In this document: positions 1-6,916 of the stretch, piece after piece
Numbering within the stretch: position 1 is the first letter of the stretch
How the letters are laid out: each line of letters begins with the position of its first letter
Assembly (NCBI GenBank): GCA_020723345.1
Contig: DYJA01000036.1
Span: 24,141-57,879 of the forward strand
Length of the DNA: 33,739 nt
Reading direction: 5' to 3'
DNA from: Candidatus Aquidulcis sp.
Lineage (GTDB): Bacteria > Chloroflexota > Anaerolineae > UBA4142
Program-made: the position numbers and the translations under genes
The notes under the pieces: generated by a model
What the model was told of the DNA's origin: nothing
What the model saw: the letters and a program-made list of their open reading frames with translations, nothing else
The model's database searches: none

Positions 1-1
1 A

Positions 2-132
2 CTCCAATCCGGATGGGCAACAGGCGACCCGCCGTATCGCATTCGCTCGAATCCAGATCGCAACATCTATGCTGATCCACTGTTCGTCAATCCGGCTATC
101 GGCGATTTTCGCTTGAGAGCGACTAGTCCTGC
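2..132 (+). repeat. Direct repeat copy 1 (paralogous gene ends)
   Basis: Positions 2-132 align without gaps to 1861-1991. The first 49 bases are identical, and 118 of 131 are identical overall by eye. Of the 13 differences, 10 are synonymous in the shared reading frame. This is the homologous 3' part of two tandem beta-helix genes, not a mobile repeat. Confidence 0.9.
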
Positions 133-334
133 ATTGACCATCAGCGCGGGACCGTACAGCGACACGGTAAGCACTGCGACGGTCACGCCGCCAGCCACGC
201 CTACGCCGAGCGTGACGCCGAGCGCAACGCAGACAACTACGACGAAGGAACCTGCTATCTGCACTGTAATACCAATCGCCATATTGATTGTTTTGATGGC
301 TGTTCCACAAATTGTATCACTAATGGCACGGTGA
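2..334 (+). CDS. 3' end of a secreted right-handed beta-helix protein (5' end outside window)
   Basis: The frame is open from the window edge to the TGA at 332-334, so this is the C-terminal 110 residues of a longer gene. Its first ~44 residues match the C-terminal part of the beta-helix protein at 703-2208 almost exactly (GDPPYRIRS, then FRLRATSPA), so it is a paralogue. After that point the two diverge. This copy lacks the DLGAYEFG end of its neighbour and has a short Thr/Pro linker instead (around 175-250), then a hydrophobic tail (TVIPIAILIVLMAVPQIVSL) ending in MAR. I infer a C-terminal membrane anchor, or a wall-spanning linker plus anchor. The catalytic or binding part is not in the window, so only the family can be named. 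A terminator follows 22 nt downstream. Confidence 0.8.
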   Translation, partial: LQSGWATGDPPYRIRSNPDRNIYADPLFVNPAIGDFRLRATSPALTISAGPYSDTVSTATVTPPATPTPSVTPSATQTTTTKEPAICTVIPIAILIVLMAVPQIVSLMAR

Positions 335-356
335 GGTAGTTTCACTCCAATAACTC

Positions 357-400
357 AGCGCACGGGCGGCGATCGCCGCCTGTGCGCTATTTTATTCTTT
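357..400 (+). terminator. Rho-independent terminator
   Basis: A 7-bp outer stem (AGCGCAC at 357-363, GTGCGCT at 382-388) encloses the palindrome GGCGGC-GATC-GCCGCC (365-380). It is followed directly by a T-rich run (389-400, ATTTTATTCTTT). The element lies 22 nt after the stop of the partial gene, so it ends that transcript before the gene at 703. Confidence 0.88.
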
Positions 401-702
401 GCGTGATGTGAGTGGCAATATCCTGGGTGCACTCTCTAATTGGGAAATAAATCCTATTTGTGACAAACCCTAAAAGGACACGAGTACTATTTTGGAAATC
501 TCCTTCCGCGCTTAGACTTGAACCGTAATTTTCGCTCTTGCATCACAACTCTGCGTTCTCTCCCTCTCTCATCCCTCTGCATTGGAGCGACAGTTTTCTG
601 TATCACTGTTGAACAGCGTCGCTCTTTGCCCTTGCAGCATGGTGGCAATGCATTTGAGCTAATTTCGATCACCCGCGTTAGCCAACGCGCAAAGGAGCTA
701 GA
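401..702 (+). promoter_or_regulatory. Gene-free leader of the beta-helix gene, with three hairpins
   Basis: No convincing coding frame is present. A 7-bp stem GAGCGAC/GTCGCTC (585-591 and 618-624) encloses two smaller palindromes, ACAG-TTTT-CTGT (590-601) and CTGTT-G-AACAG (606-616). A perfect 6-bp hairpin CGCGTT-AGCC-AACGCG (674-689) ends one base before the ribosome site AAAGGAG (691-697) of the gene at 703. A GTGACA/TACTAT pair (460-465, 485-490) is a poor promoter candidate because its spacer is 19 nt. The 5' UTR of the next gene is probably structured. No known riboswitch class was recognised. Confidence 0.4.
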
Positions 703-2208
703 ATGAACATGCGAAATCTAGCCGTCGTCGTATTTCTGGCGGCGGTGCTCGTCGCTTTGCCTGCTCTACATGTAAACGCGCAAACGCCCAACTCCCCCGC
801 CATTTCGTTTTCAACGGATTTGAAAACGGTAGCGATTTCCTACAGTGGCAAAACGTACACCATTCCGCGCCCGACGACGCCTGCCGCGACCTTTACGCCC
901 GCCGGTGGCGGACGCTATTGGTGGGTCGCCACGAACGGCAACGACGCGAATGCGGGCACGGAAGCCGCCCCGCTCCGCACGATTGCTAAGGGTCTCACCG
1001 GCTTGAGCGCGGGCGACGTGTTAAATATTCAGCCAGGGACATACGAAGAAGCGGGCTTGCAAGAGTATGCCAGTGGCACCGCCAGTGCGCCGATTGTCAT
1101 TTCTGCCGCCCCAGGCGCAATGGGTCAAGTCAAGATCAAGTTCTCCGACGCCCAAATCGCCGCGTTTAATTCGGCGAAGAGTTCTCCGCCCGATGTCTTG
1201 CGGATACACGGTAGGTACGTGACCGTCAACGGATTGGTGTTAGAGGGACCGCTAGGGCGATTGAACTATACCCCTTTCCCTGCCAGTTCTGGATTGGCTT
1301 GGCAGGGCGCTACCTCACCTGGTGGGAAAGCAACCAACAACGTGGCATACTACAATTATTTCAATGGCATTGGGGCAGGTTCAACCGGCGAGTACAATGG
1401 GAATGTTTTGTTTGCCAACGGCACTGAATCGCGAGATCACGGTATTTACGTCTCGACAAGTGACGTTCGCGTCATCGGCAACATTGTCTTTAACAACGTT
1501 GGCTACGGCTTGCACGTTTTCAACGAGAGCACGACGCGCATCAAAAACATTACGCTTGCGAGTAACGTCACCTTTGACAACGCAACGGGTGGGATTCTGA
1601 TGTTTGGCGAGGGCGTGGTCTACAATAATACGGTCTATAACAGTTATGACCCTGCCGATTGCCAGAATTACCAGAACGTTTCGGGTATGTACTACTATGA
1701 TGTCATCGGCAACATTGATGCGCGGAACAATGTCTTTATGAACGCGTGCTACGCCAATGCGCGGTTTGACGGGAATCAGCAATGCCGCAATGCGGACGGG
1801 TCGAACAACTGCGTGAACAATTACAATGTCTACTACAACGACGCGCAAGTCGGTCCGTCTCTCCAATCCGGATGGGCAACAGGCGACCCGCCGTATCGCA
1901 TTCGCTCGAGTCCAGACCGCAACGTCTACGCCGATCCACTCTTTATCAATCCTGCCATCGGTGATTTTCGTTTGAGAGCGACGAGTCCTGCGATCAACGC
2001 GGGCATCAATATCGGTTTGCCATTTAGTGGGAGCGCGCCCGACTTGGGCGCATACGAATTTGGCAGCGGGTCCAGTACAGCAACCCCTACGGCAACTGCC
2101 ACGCGCACCTCCACGGCAACTGCCACGCGTACTCCCACCCGTACGCGCACGCCAACTCCGAGTGGAACTTCCAGCGCGCGTCTTTTTCTGCCCATCACAG
2201 TACGCTAG
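703..2208 (+). CDS. Secreted right-handed parallel beta-helix protein
   Basis: The 501-residue product has a Sec signal peptide (residues 1-26, hydrophobic VVVFLAAVLVALPAL, likely cut after VNA). Next comes a DUF1565-type opening, WWVATNGNDANAGT...PLRTI (73-94), then repeated N-rich turns typical of a pectate-lyase-like right-handed beta-helix. DLGAYEFG (447-454) is the usual end of such domains. A Thr/Arg/Pro linker and the terminal LFLPITVR (494-501) follow. The start is set by AAAGGAG 5 nt upstream of ATG 703. The fold is known in polysaccharide lyases, epimerases and carbohydrate binders; I see no diagnostic catalytic set, so function is unassigned. Lying next to a glycan locus, it may act on the secreted polymer. 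The upstream partial gene is a paralogue. Confidence 0.85.
   Translation: MNMRNLAVVVFLAAVLVALPALHVNAQTPNSPAISFSTDLKTVAISYSGKTYTIPRPTTPAATFTPAGGGRYWWVATNGNDANAGTEAAPLRTIAKGLTGLSAGDVLNIQPGTYEEAGLQEYASGTASAPIVISAAPGAMGQVKIKFSDAQIAAFNSAKSSPPDVLRIHGRYVTVNGLVLEGPLGRLNYTPFPASSGLAWQGATSPGGKATNNVAYYNYFNGIGAGSTGEYNGNVLFANGTESRDHGIYVSTSDVRVIGNIVFNNVGYGLHVFNESTTRIKNITLASNVTFDNATGGILMFGEGVVYNNTVYNSYDPADCQNYQNVSGMYYYDVIGNIDARNNVFMNACYANARFDGNQQCRNADGSNNCVNNYNVYYNDAQVGPSLQSGWATGDPPYRIRSSPDRNVYADPLFINPAIGDFRLRATSPAINAGINIGLPFSGSAPDLGAYEFGSGSSTATPTATATRTSTATATRTPTRTRTPTPSGTSSARLFLPITVR
1861..1991 (+). repeat. Direct repeat copy 2 (paralogous gene ends)
   Basis: This is the counterpart of positions 2-132: ungapped, 118 of 131 bases identical, with most differences at third codon positions. 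It lies inside the beta-helix gene at 703-2208 and encodes the last beta-helix turns. Confidence 0.9.
2089..2136 (+). repeat. 24-nt tandem repeat, two units, in a Thr/Arg linker
   Basis: Units 2089-2112 and 2113-2136 both begin ACGGCAACTGCCACGCG and differ at three positions. They encode eight-residue Thr/Ala/Arg units of the C-terminal linker. Such in-frame repeats change linker length by slippage. Confidence 0.7.
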
Positions 2209-2269
2209 CGCAGGTTTTCAGTAGTGGTACTTTTGTGCCATTGCTTGTCCTCCAGGTCTGTCGGATAAT

Positions 2270-2295
2270 CCGTTGGGTTGTCTGGTACCCAATGG
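2270..2295 (+). terminator. Weak hairpin after the beta-helix gene
   Basis: CCGTTGGGT (2270-2278) pairs with ACCCAATGG (2287-2295) with one G-U pair and an 8-nt loop. Only a weak T stretch follows, so it is at best a poor terminator or an mRNA 3' stabiliser. The rest of the 2209-2340 gap shows nothing else except the ribosome site of the next gene. Confidence 0.25.
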
Positions 2296-2340
2296 CTATT
2301 TCCGCGCGAACGATGAACGCAAGCGCAAAGGTAGGATGTG

Positions 2341-4137
2341 ATGCCTTTGAAAACCATCTTCCATCCGATAGAATGTCCCCGCGCCGTTCTGTCCCGCGTT
2401 CTGCGCGCGCGCCACGGGTTGGGGCTCGGATTGAGGACCCTCGCCCTGGCGATCCTTTTGGTATCCCTCGATACTTTTAGCGCGACCGCGCTAACAGATC
2501 ATCAATTCGGCAAGCAAACCCCAGATCGACGCGTCCAGATATCGACTAACGAGCCGGCGATGATCCCTGTGACCGGATTATCCAACGCCCCTCAAGCGGC
2601 AAGTCCGGTCTATCTGCCCATGATATTCCGATACGGTGTGGTCAATCCGCCGCCAACGGTGCCGACGTACTACGTCGATGGAACCAACGGGAATGATAGT
2701 TACGCCGGATCGATCAACGCGCCCTGGCGCACCATTCAACATGCCATCGCTACGATTAGCCCCGGCAATGCTGTAGTCATTCGCTCCGGCATTTATCGCA
2801 TGAGTTCGATCACGTTTGGACCGGCGGGAACCGGATTTGAACAACGGACAACTTTCATGGCGGCTCCTGGTGAACGCGTGATCATCACGCGCTCCAACGA
2901 CTTGGCGCCGGTCATCTATCTGCAAAACTTTGTTCGGCTAGACGGGTTGTGGATGGGCGGCAGTCCGTGGGACAAGACCAGCGGTTCTGCGGTTTTCGCG
3001 GGTGGAGGAATCGGCGAAGGCAAGCAAATCGTCAATTGCACGATCTTCGGATATACGAACGGCATTAACATCGGCTCATCCGAAAACCTGCTCGTTCAGG
3101 GGAACCGCTTTGTTCATACAGGTTCCGGCACGCATAATCACGGCATCTATCTCTCTGGCGGCTACACTGCCGGTTCAATGTCGCAACACGTCATCGTCGA
3201 TGGAAATTTGTTTGTCAAAGGCGAGGGTTATGCCATCCACGGCTGGCACGCTCCGCACTCGATGATCATCACGCGCAATTTTTTGGCGAATCACTACTGG
3301 GGCATCGTGCTGGGTCAGGAACAAGCCGCACTGGCAACCGATCACCTGGTCGCCAACAATACGATTTGGAAACAGAACAATTTTGGTTCGTGGCTCAATG
3401 GCGATTACATTCACTACCTGAATAATGTTCATGGACCCAACATGGGAATTTATAGTTCCGATTATTCCCACAATTACCTTAACAAGAACGCGTTTTTTGG
3501 GAGCGCAACCGGTCCCAAGGGCAACAACCCGATCATGTTAAGCAATTCCCAGGTCGCGACGCAACTCGGATTATCCGAACAAACGATTGACAATACAATC
3601 GCCGCGCTCGATCAATCGTTCAACCGAACCATCGCGCAGATTCTCGCTGATAATACCATCGAAGGAAATTTTGCGACGCTCAAAAATATTGCCGTGCCTT
3701 CGAGCAGCGCGCTTTATCGAACCGGCGAAAATTGGCAAGACACCTTGTCCGCGATCAATGTGGGCGCGGACGCGCCCGCGCCGGTGGATGAAGGCGTATT
3801 CTGGAAAGCATTTCGAGATCGGGGATTGCGCGATTTCAATAGTTCAGCCGCGCAGATTTATCCCCCGGCGATTTCAAACATTACGGCGACGCCCGCTTCG
3901 ACCAGCGCGGTCTTGACCTGGACGACAAACAAGTCCGCCGACTCGAAAGTATCGTACGGCTTGTCGACGACGTACAGCAATAGCACTTTTTCGGGAACGC
4001 TGTCCACGTCGCATTCGCTGACGCTTTCCAATCTCGCGGCGTGTACTTCCTATCATTATCGAGTGCGCTCAAGAGATTCGCTTTATCTCGAAACAGTCAG
4101 CGCAGACCGGACATTTACGACCACCGGTTGTCCGTAA
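2341..4137 (+). CDS. Secreted beta-helix protein with C-terminal fibronectin type III domain
   Basis: The 598-residue product starts at ATG 2341, with TAGGA at 2332-2336. A GTG one codon earlier is possible. The N-terminus has a long basic region, then a hydrophobic core (TLALAILLVSL, residues 33-43), read as a signal peptide or anchor. A linker holds the motif VYLPMIFRYG (90-99). The beta-helix domain begins with YYVDGTNGNDSYAG (110-122) and TIQHAI, and continues in G/N-rich rungs such as HNHGIYLSGG. The last ~91 residues (508-598, SNITATPASTSAVLTW to RTFTTTG) look like an FN3 module of the kind attached to surface hydrolases. It shares architecture, but little sequence, with the gene at 703. 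Catalytic activity is not demonstrable from sequence. A strong terminator follows. Confidence 0.82.
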   Translation: MPLKTIFHPIECPRAVLSRVLRARHGLGLGLRTLALAILLVSLDTFSATALTDHQFGKQTPDRRVQISTNEPAMIPVTGLSNAPQAASPVYLPMIFRYGVVNPPPTVPTYYVDGTNGNDSYAGSINAPWRTIQHAIATISPGNAVVIRSGIYRMSSITFGPAGTGFEQRTTFMAAPGERVIITRSNDLAPVIYLQNFVRLDGLWMGGSPWDKTSGSAVFAGGGIGEGKQIVNCTIFGYTNGINIGSSENLLVQGNRFVHTGSGTHNHGIYLSGGYTAGSMSQHVIVDGNLFVKGEGYAIHGWHAPHSMIITRNFLANHYWGIVLGQEQAALATDHLVANNTIWKQNNFGSWLNGDYIHYLNNVHGPNMGIYSSDYSHNYLNKNAFFGSATGPKGNNPIMLSNSQVATQLGLSEQTIDNTIAALDQSFNRTIAQILADNTIEGNFATLKNIAVPSSSALYRTGENWQDTLSAINVGADAPAPVDEGVFWKAFRDRGLRDFNSSAAQIYPPAISNITATPASTSAVLTWTTNKSADSKVSYGLSTTYSNSTFSGTLSTSHSLTLSNLAACTSYHYRVRSRDSLYLETVSADRTFTTTGCP

Positions 4138-4160
4138 GTTGGACAACTACGCGCCAACAG

Positions 4161-4200
4161 ACCGCGATCGCGTTACAGACGGATCGCGGTATTTTTTTCT
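4161..4200 (+). terminator. Rho-independent terminator
   Basis: A perfect 9-bp stem, ACCGCGATC (4161-4169) with GATCGCGGT (4182-4190), has a 12-nt loop and is followed by ATTTTTTTCT (4191-4200). It closes the beta-helix gene and separates region 1 from the long operon. Confidence 0.92.
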
Positions 4201-4296
4201 CCACAGGGCTGCCCGAGCCACCCTCCCCCGCGTATCAAAAAGGCGTAGAATGACCTCTTTTTGTATTGAAAGACGCCCTACCGTCTGGCTTTTCTC

Positions 4297-4302
4297 TATA
4301 AT
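4297..4302 (+). promoter_or_regulatory. Candidate -10 box upstream of the long operon
   Basis: A perfect TATAAT lies in an AT-rich stretch after the terminator at 4161-4200 and about 195 nt before the first operon gene. No good -35 sits at 17 nt; TTGAAA at 4266-4271 is 25 nt away. Transcription from here would start near 4309, just ahead of the stem-loop at 4321-4404. This is inferred from consensus only. Confidence 0.35.
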
Positions 4303-4320
4303 TCTGAATCCGCGAACAAG

Positions 4321-4404
4321 TCAGAGAAGATGATTCGGAAACCCGTTTCCTTGCCAAATCGGCGGGAAAAGAATCGAAAAAGCGCGGGAAACGAATTTCT
4401 CTGA
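4321..4404 (+). promoter_or_regulatory. Candidate structured leader RNA of the long operon
   Basis: The outer stem pairs TCAGAGAA (4321-4328) with TTCTCTGA (4397-4404) and ATTCG (4333-4337) with CGAAT (4392-4396). The right arm is contiguous; the left arm has a 4-nt bulge (GATG). Inside, CCCG (4342-4345) pairs with CGGG (4385-4388), and TTTCC...GCC (4346-4355) pairs with GGC...GGAAA (4361-4369) around an AAATC loop. A competing palindrome GGAAAC-CC-GTTTCC lies at 4337-4350. It ends ~90 nt before the first start codon with no T-run, so it is not a simple terminator. I recognise no known riboswitch consensus. Confidence 0.45.
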
Positions 4405-4454
4405 TCGACCGCGTGGTGCCAGAAGGGCGGAGCGCGCATAAAATTCGACTTCCT

Positions 4455-4463
4455 TGCGATAAT
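4455..4463 (+). promoter_or_regulatory. Candidate extended -10 site
   Basis: TGCGATAAT matches an extended -10 (TGn plus GATAAT) 33 nt before ATG 4496. No -35 is visible. It is an alternative or secondary start for the operon. Confidence 0.22.
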
Positions 4464-4495
4464 TGCAACGCAGTCTGTTTCTGAGGATTGACAAC

Positions 4496-5770
4496 ATGTT
4501 TCCAACGTCAACAGAGAAAACCACACCTCCAACATCGGAAGCAAGCAACTGGAGCGCACCCTCGAAATTTGGGCAACTCGCCATCGAGGGCGGCAAACCG
4601 CTCCGCGAAAAAATGCTCCCCTTTGGCGCGCCCTGCTTCGGTGACGCTGAAATCCAAGAAGTCGCAGATACAATTCGGAGCGGCTGGATCAGCACCGGAC
4701 CTAAAACGAAAAAATTCGAAGAGGAATTCGCGACGTACGTTCAGTGCAAATACGCGGTCGCGCTCAATTCCTGCACCGCGGGCTTGCACCTTTCGCTGAT
4801 TGTCTCCGGGATCGTCCCCGGCGACGAAGTGATCGTCCCCCCGCTCACCTTTGGCGCGACTGCGAACGTCGTGGAGCACATCGGCGCGCGCCCCGTTTTT
4901 GCCGACATTGATCCGCTAACTTTGTGCATCGATCCCAAGCAAATCGAACGCGCGATCACGCCGCGTACCAAAGCGATCATCCCGGTACATTATGGTGGAA
5001 TGCCTTGCGCGATGAACGAAATCCGCGCGATTGCGGACGAACACAACCTTGTCGTCATCGAAGACGCGGCGCATGCGATTGGCGCCAAATATCAAGGCAA
5101 GATGATCGGGACATTATCCGCGCTGACGAATTTCAGTTTCTACGCCAACAAGAACCTTTCGACGGCGGAGGGTGGCATGGTGACAACGGACGACGCGGAA
5201 CTGGAAGCCAAACTGCGGGTGTACCATTTGCACGGATTAAGCCGCGATGCCTGGAAGCGCTATCACACCAAAGAGTTTTCGATGAGTGAAGTCGTCGTGC
5301 CGGGCTACAAGTACAACATGACCGATATTCAGGCATCGTTAGGAATTCATCAACTTCGCAAGCAAGAGCAATTCATCGCGCGGCGCGAGGAAATCGCCGC
5401 GTTCTACGACGAAGCATTTAGCGAGTGCGCTGGACTCGTGCGAACGGTACCGCGTCCGCACGATGGGACAAGTCGTCACGTATTGCATCTGTACGTCCTG
5501 TTGCTCGACTTGGCGCGCTTGTCGGTGAATCGCAATCGAGTGATCAGCGCGCTGCTGGCAGAGAACATCGGTGTCTCGATGCACTTTTGGCCGCTGCACA
5601 TGCACCCGTACTATCGCGAAAAATACGGATACAAGCCCGATGATTATCCGGTCGCGCGACGGGTGGGCGAATCGGTCTTGTCGCTTCCGCTCGTTCCCCA
5701 AATGACAAAGCATGACGCGCAAGACGTAGTAGACGCGGTCGTGAAAGTAGTCGGAACCTACCGTCGATAA
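4496..5770 (+). CDS. DegT/DnrJ/EryC1/StrS-family nucleotide-sugar aminotransferase (ArnB-like)
   Basis: This is a PLP-dependent transaminase of the sugar-aminotransferase family, which typically aminates a 4-keto (or 3-keto) nucleotide sugar using glutamate. In the 424-residue product, EDAAHAIGA (189-197) is the PLP-ring-contacting segment and FSFYANKNLSTAEGG (213-227) carries the Schiff-base lysine, K219. ALNSCTAGLH (89-98) is the phosphate-binding region. The start is ATG 4496 with GAGGA at 4483-4487; a TTG further upstream is unlikely. The first ~25 residues are a Thr/Ser-rich extension not needed for the fold. It is the first gene of the long run. The KN(L/I)(S/T)TAEGG motif is closer to the ArnB group than to the second aminotransferase at 10979, so the two probably act on different sugars. 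Confidence 0.88.
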   Translation: MFPTSTEKTTPPTSEASNWSAPSKFGQLAIEGGKPLREKMLPFGAPCFGDAEIQEVADTIRSGWISTGPKTKKFEEEFATYVQCKYAVALNSCTAGLHLSLIVSGIVPGDEVIVPPLTFGATANVVEHIGARPVFADIDPLTLCIDPKQIERAITPRTKAIIPVHYGGMPCAMNEIRAIADEHNLVVIEDAAHAIGAKYQGKMIGTLSALTNFSFYANKNLSTAEGGMVTTDDAELEAKLRVYHLHGLSRDAWKRYHTKEFSMSEVVVPGYKYNMTDIQASLGIHQLRKQEQFIARREEIAAFYDEAFSECAGLVRTVPRPHDGTSRHVLHLYVLLLDLARLSVNRNRVISALLAENIGVSMHFWPLHMHPYYREKYGYKPDDYPVARRVGESVLSLPLVPQMTKHDAQDVVDAVVKVVGTYRR

Positions 5771-5806
5771 TATTCGCATGAATTTCTCCCACCGGCGAAA
5801 ACGCGC

Positions 5807-6910
5807 ATGAGTAGCCAGTTGCTCGCGCTCAGTGGCTTGTCCATTCTGGCAGTCGTGGTCAACCATGCGGGGGGTTGGGGATATTACACCCTGTTTTGGT
5901 GGAGGGAGGGAGAACTCACCGTGCCCAACTACGATCAAGTTGGGACATGGTTTTACTACTATCTCGTCGCCCTCAAACAACTGACTGCCTTTGCCGTTCC
6001 GTCGTTTCTATTTATCTCCGCGTTTTTCGTGGCATACGCAGCGCGCGGCAGCCAGTCCACGCTGACTTGGCAAATGGCACTCAAGCGCGTCACCGGACTG
6101 ATGGTGCCGTACGTGATATGGTCGATCCTGATCTCCGTTGGCAATTTTCTGGTCGGCGTCCGGTATTCACCCTGGGAATCTTTGACGCGGATAATTACCG
6201 GTCAGGTTGCCGTCGGATATTTTTATCTGCCTCTCCTTTGCCAATTATATTTACTGTCGCCTATCTTGGTGCCTCTGGCAAAGCATCGCTCCAAATCCTT
6301 GCTTTGCATCACCGCGCTGATTCATGTGGGTTTAACGAGTCTGTACTACTTGGATGCCTTTCAGGTACCAATCCGTGGCATATATTTGCTCATCAATCTT
6401 TCACCCATGTGGTTTTTTCCAAGATTATTGTTCTTCTTTGCCTTCGGCTTGGTCTGCTGTTTCCACCTTGAGGATGTACGGCGATGGCTTGCCCGGTTCA
6501 GATGGCAACTCGTTCTGGCTACGGTCGTGCTCGGGTTGAGCGCCATTGTGGAAGCGGAGATCGTTACGCGTATGACGGGACGCGAATGGCGTCAGGGCGT
6601 ATTCTTTTTCTCATTTGGCTTGTACGCGTTCTGCTTTATCCTCTGCTTCCTGGCGTTCGACACGATTCCGGTTCCATTCTCAGATCGTTTAGCACAGTTA
6701 GGTACCAAGACACTTGGCATCTACTTGCTGCACAGCAAAGCCCTTGACATCATTGCAATGTTCCTAATTTTGAGCGCGCCGTGGGTACTGTCTGTTCAAC
6801 CACTTTTTCAATTGATGTTGATCATTTTTGCGTTAGCTGTCCCGCTATTGCTGATGCGAACAATCGCCCGATCGCCTGCCCGAAGTGTGTACCGGCAGCT
6901 GTTTGGGTAA
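5807..6910 (+). CDS. Acyltransferase 3 family integral membrane protein (glycan O-acylation)
   Basis: The 367-residue, multi-pass protein is of the OafA/Acyl_transf_3 type, which moves acyl groups across the membrane onto polysaccharide hydroxyls. Visible hallmarks are the N-terminal helix with the family histidine (LSILAVVVNHAGG, His20), the second helix FAVPSFLFISAFFVAYAARG, and RVTGLMVPYVIWS after it. About ten hydrophobic helices follow, and the last region (GTKTLGIYLLHSKAL) also fits the family. ATG 5807 is the only ATG/GTG/TTG in frame soon after the upstream stop at 5768; its ribosome site is weak. It sits between an aminotransferase and the ABC exporter, which fits decoration of the exported glycan. 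The donor (acetyl or another acyl) cannot be told. CGCG words are sparser here than in the neighbouring GT genes. Confidence 0.82.
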   Translation: MSSQLLALSGLSILAVVVNHAGGWGYYTLFWWREGELTVPNYDQVGTWFYYYLVALKQLTAFAVPSFLFISAFFVAYAARGSQSTLTWQMALKRVTGLMVPYVIWSILISVGNFLVGVRYSPWESLTRIITGQVAVGYFYLPLLCQLYLLSPILVPLAKHRSKSLLCITALIHVGLTSLYYLDAFQVPIRGIYLLINLSPMWFFPRLLFFFAFGLVCCFHLEDVRRWLARFRWQLVLATVVLGLSAIVEAEIVTRMTGREWRQGVFFFSFGLYAFCFILCFLAFDTIPVPFSDRLAQLGTKTLGIYLLHSKALDIIAMFLILSAPWVLSVQPLFQLMLIIFALAVPLLLMRTIARSPARSVYRQLFG

Positions 6911-6916
6911 GGAACT

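Noticed and set aside
113-334. Small stand-alone 73-codon gene
   Set aside because: The same frame is open back to position 2 and matches the paralogue upstream of 113, so it is the end of a larger gene, not a small gene.
460-490. GTGACA / TACTAT promoter for the gene at 703
   Set aside because: The -35 is 5/6, the -10 only 4/6, and the spacer is 19 nt; not strong enough to list as a promoter.
5339-5980. 213-codon minus-strand frame
   Set aside because: It is antisense to the end of the aminotransferase and start of the acyltransferase, both of which have clear motifs; no ribosome site or recognisable domain.
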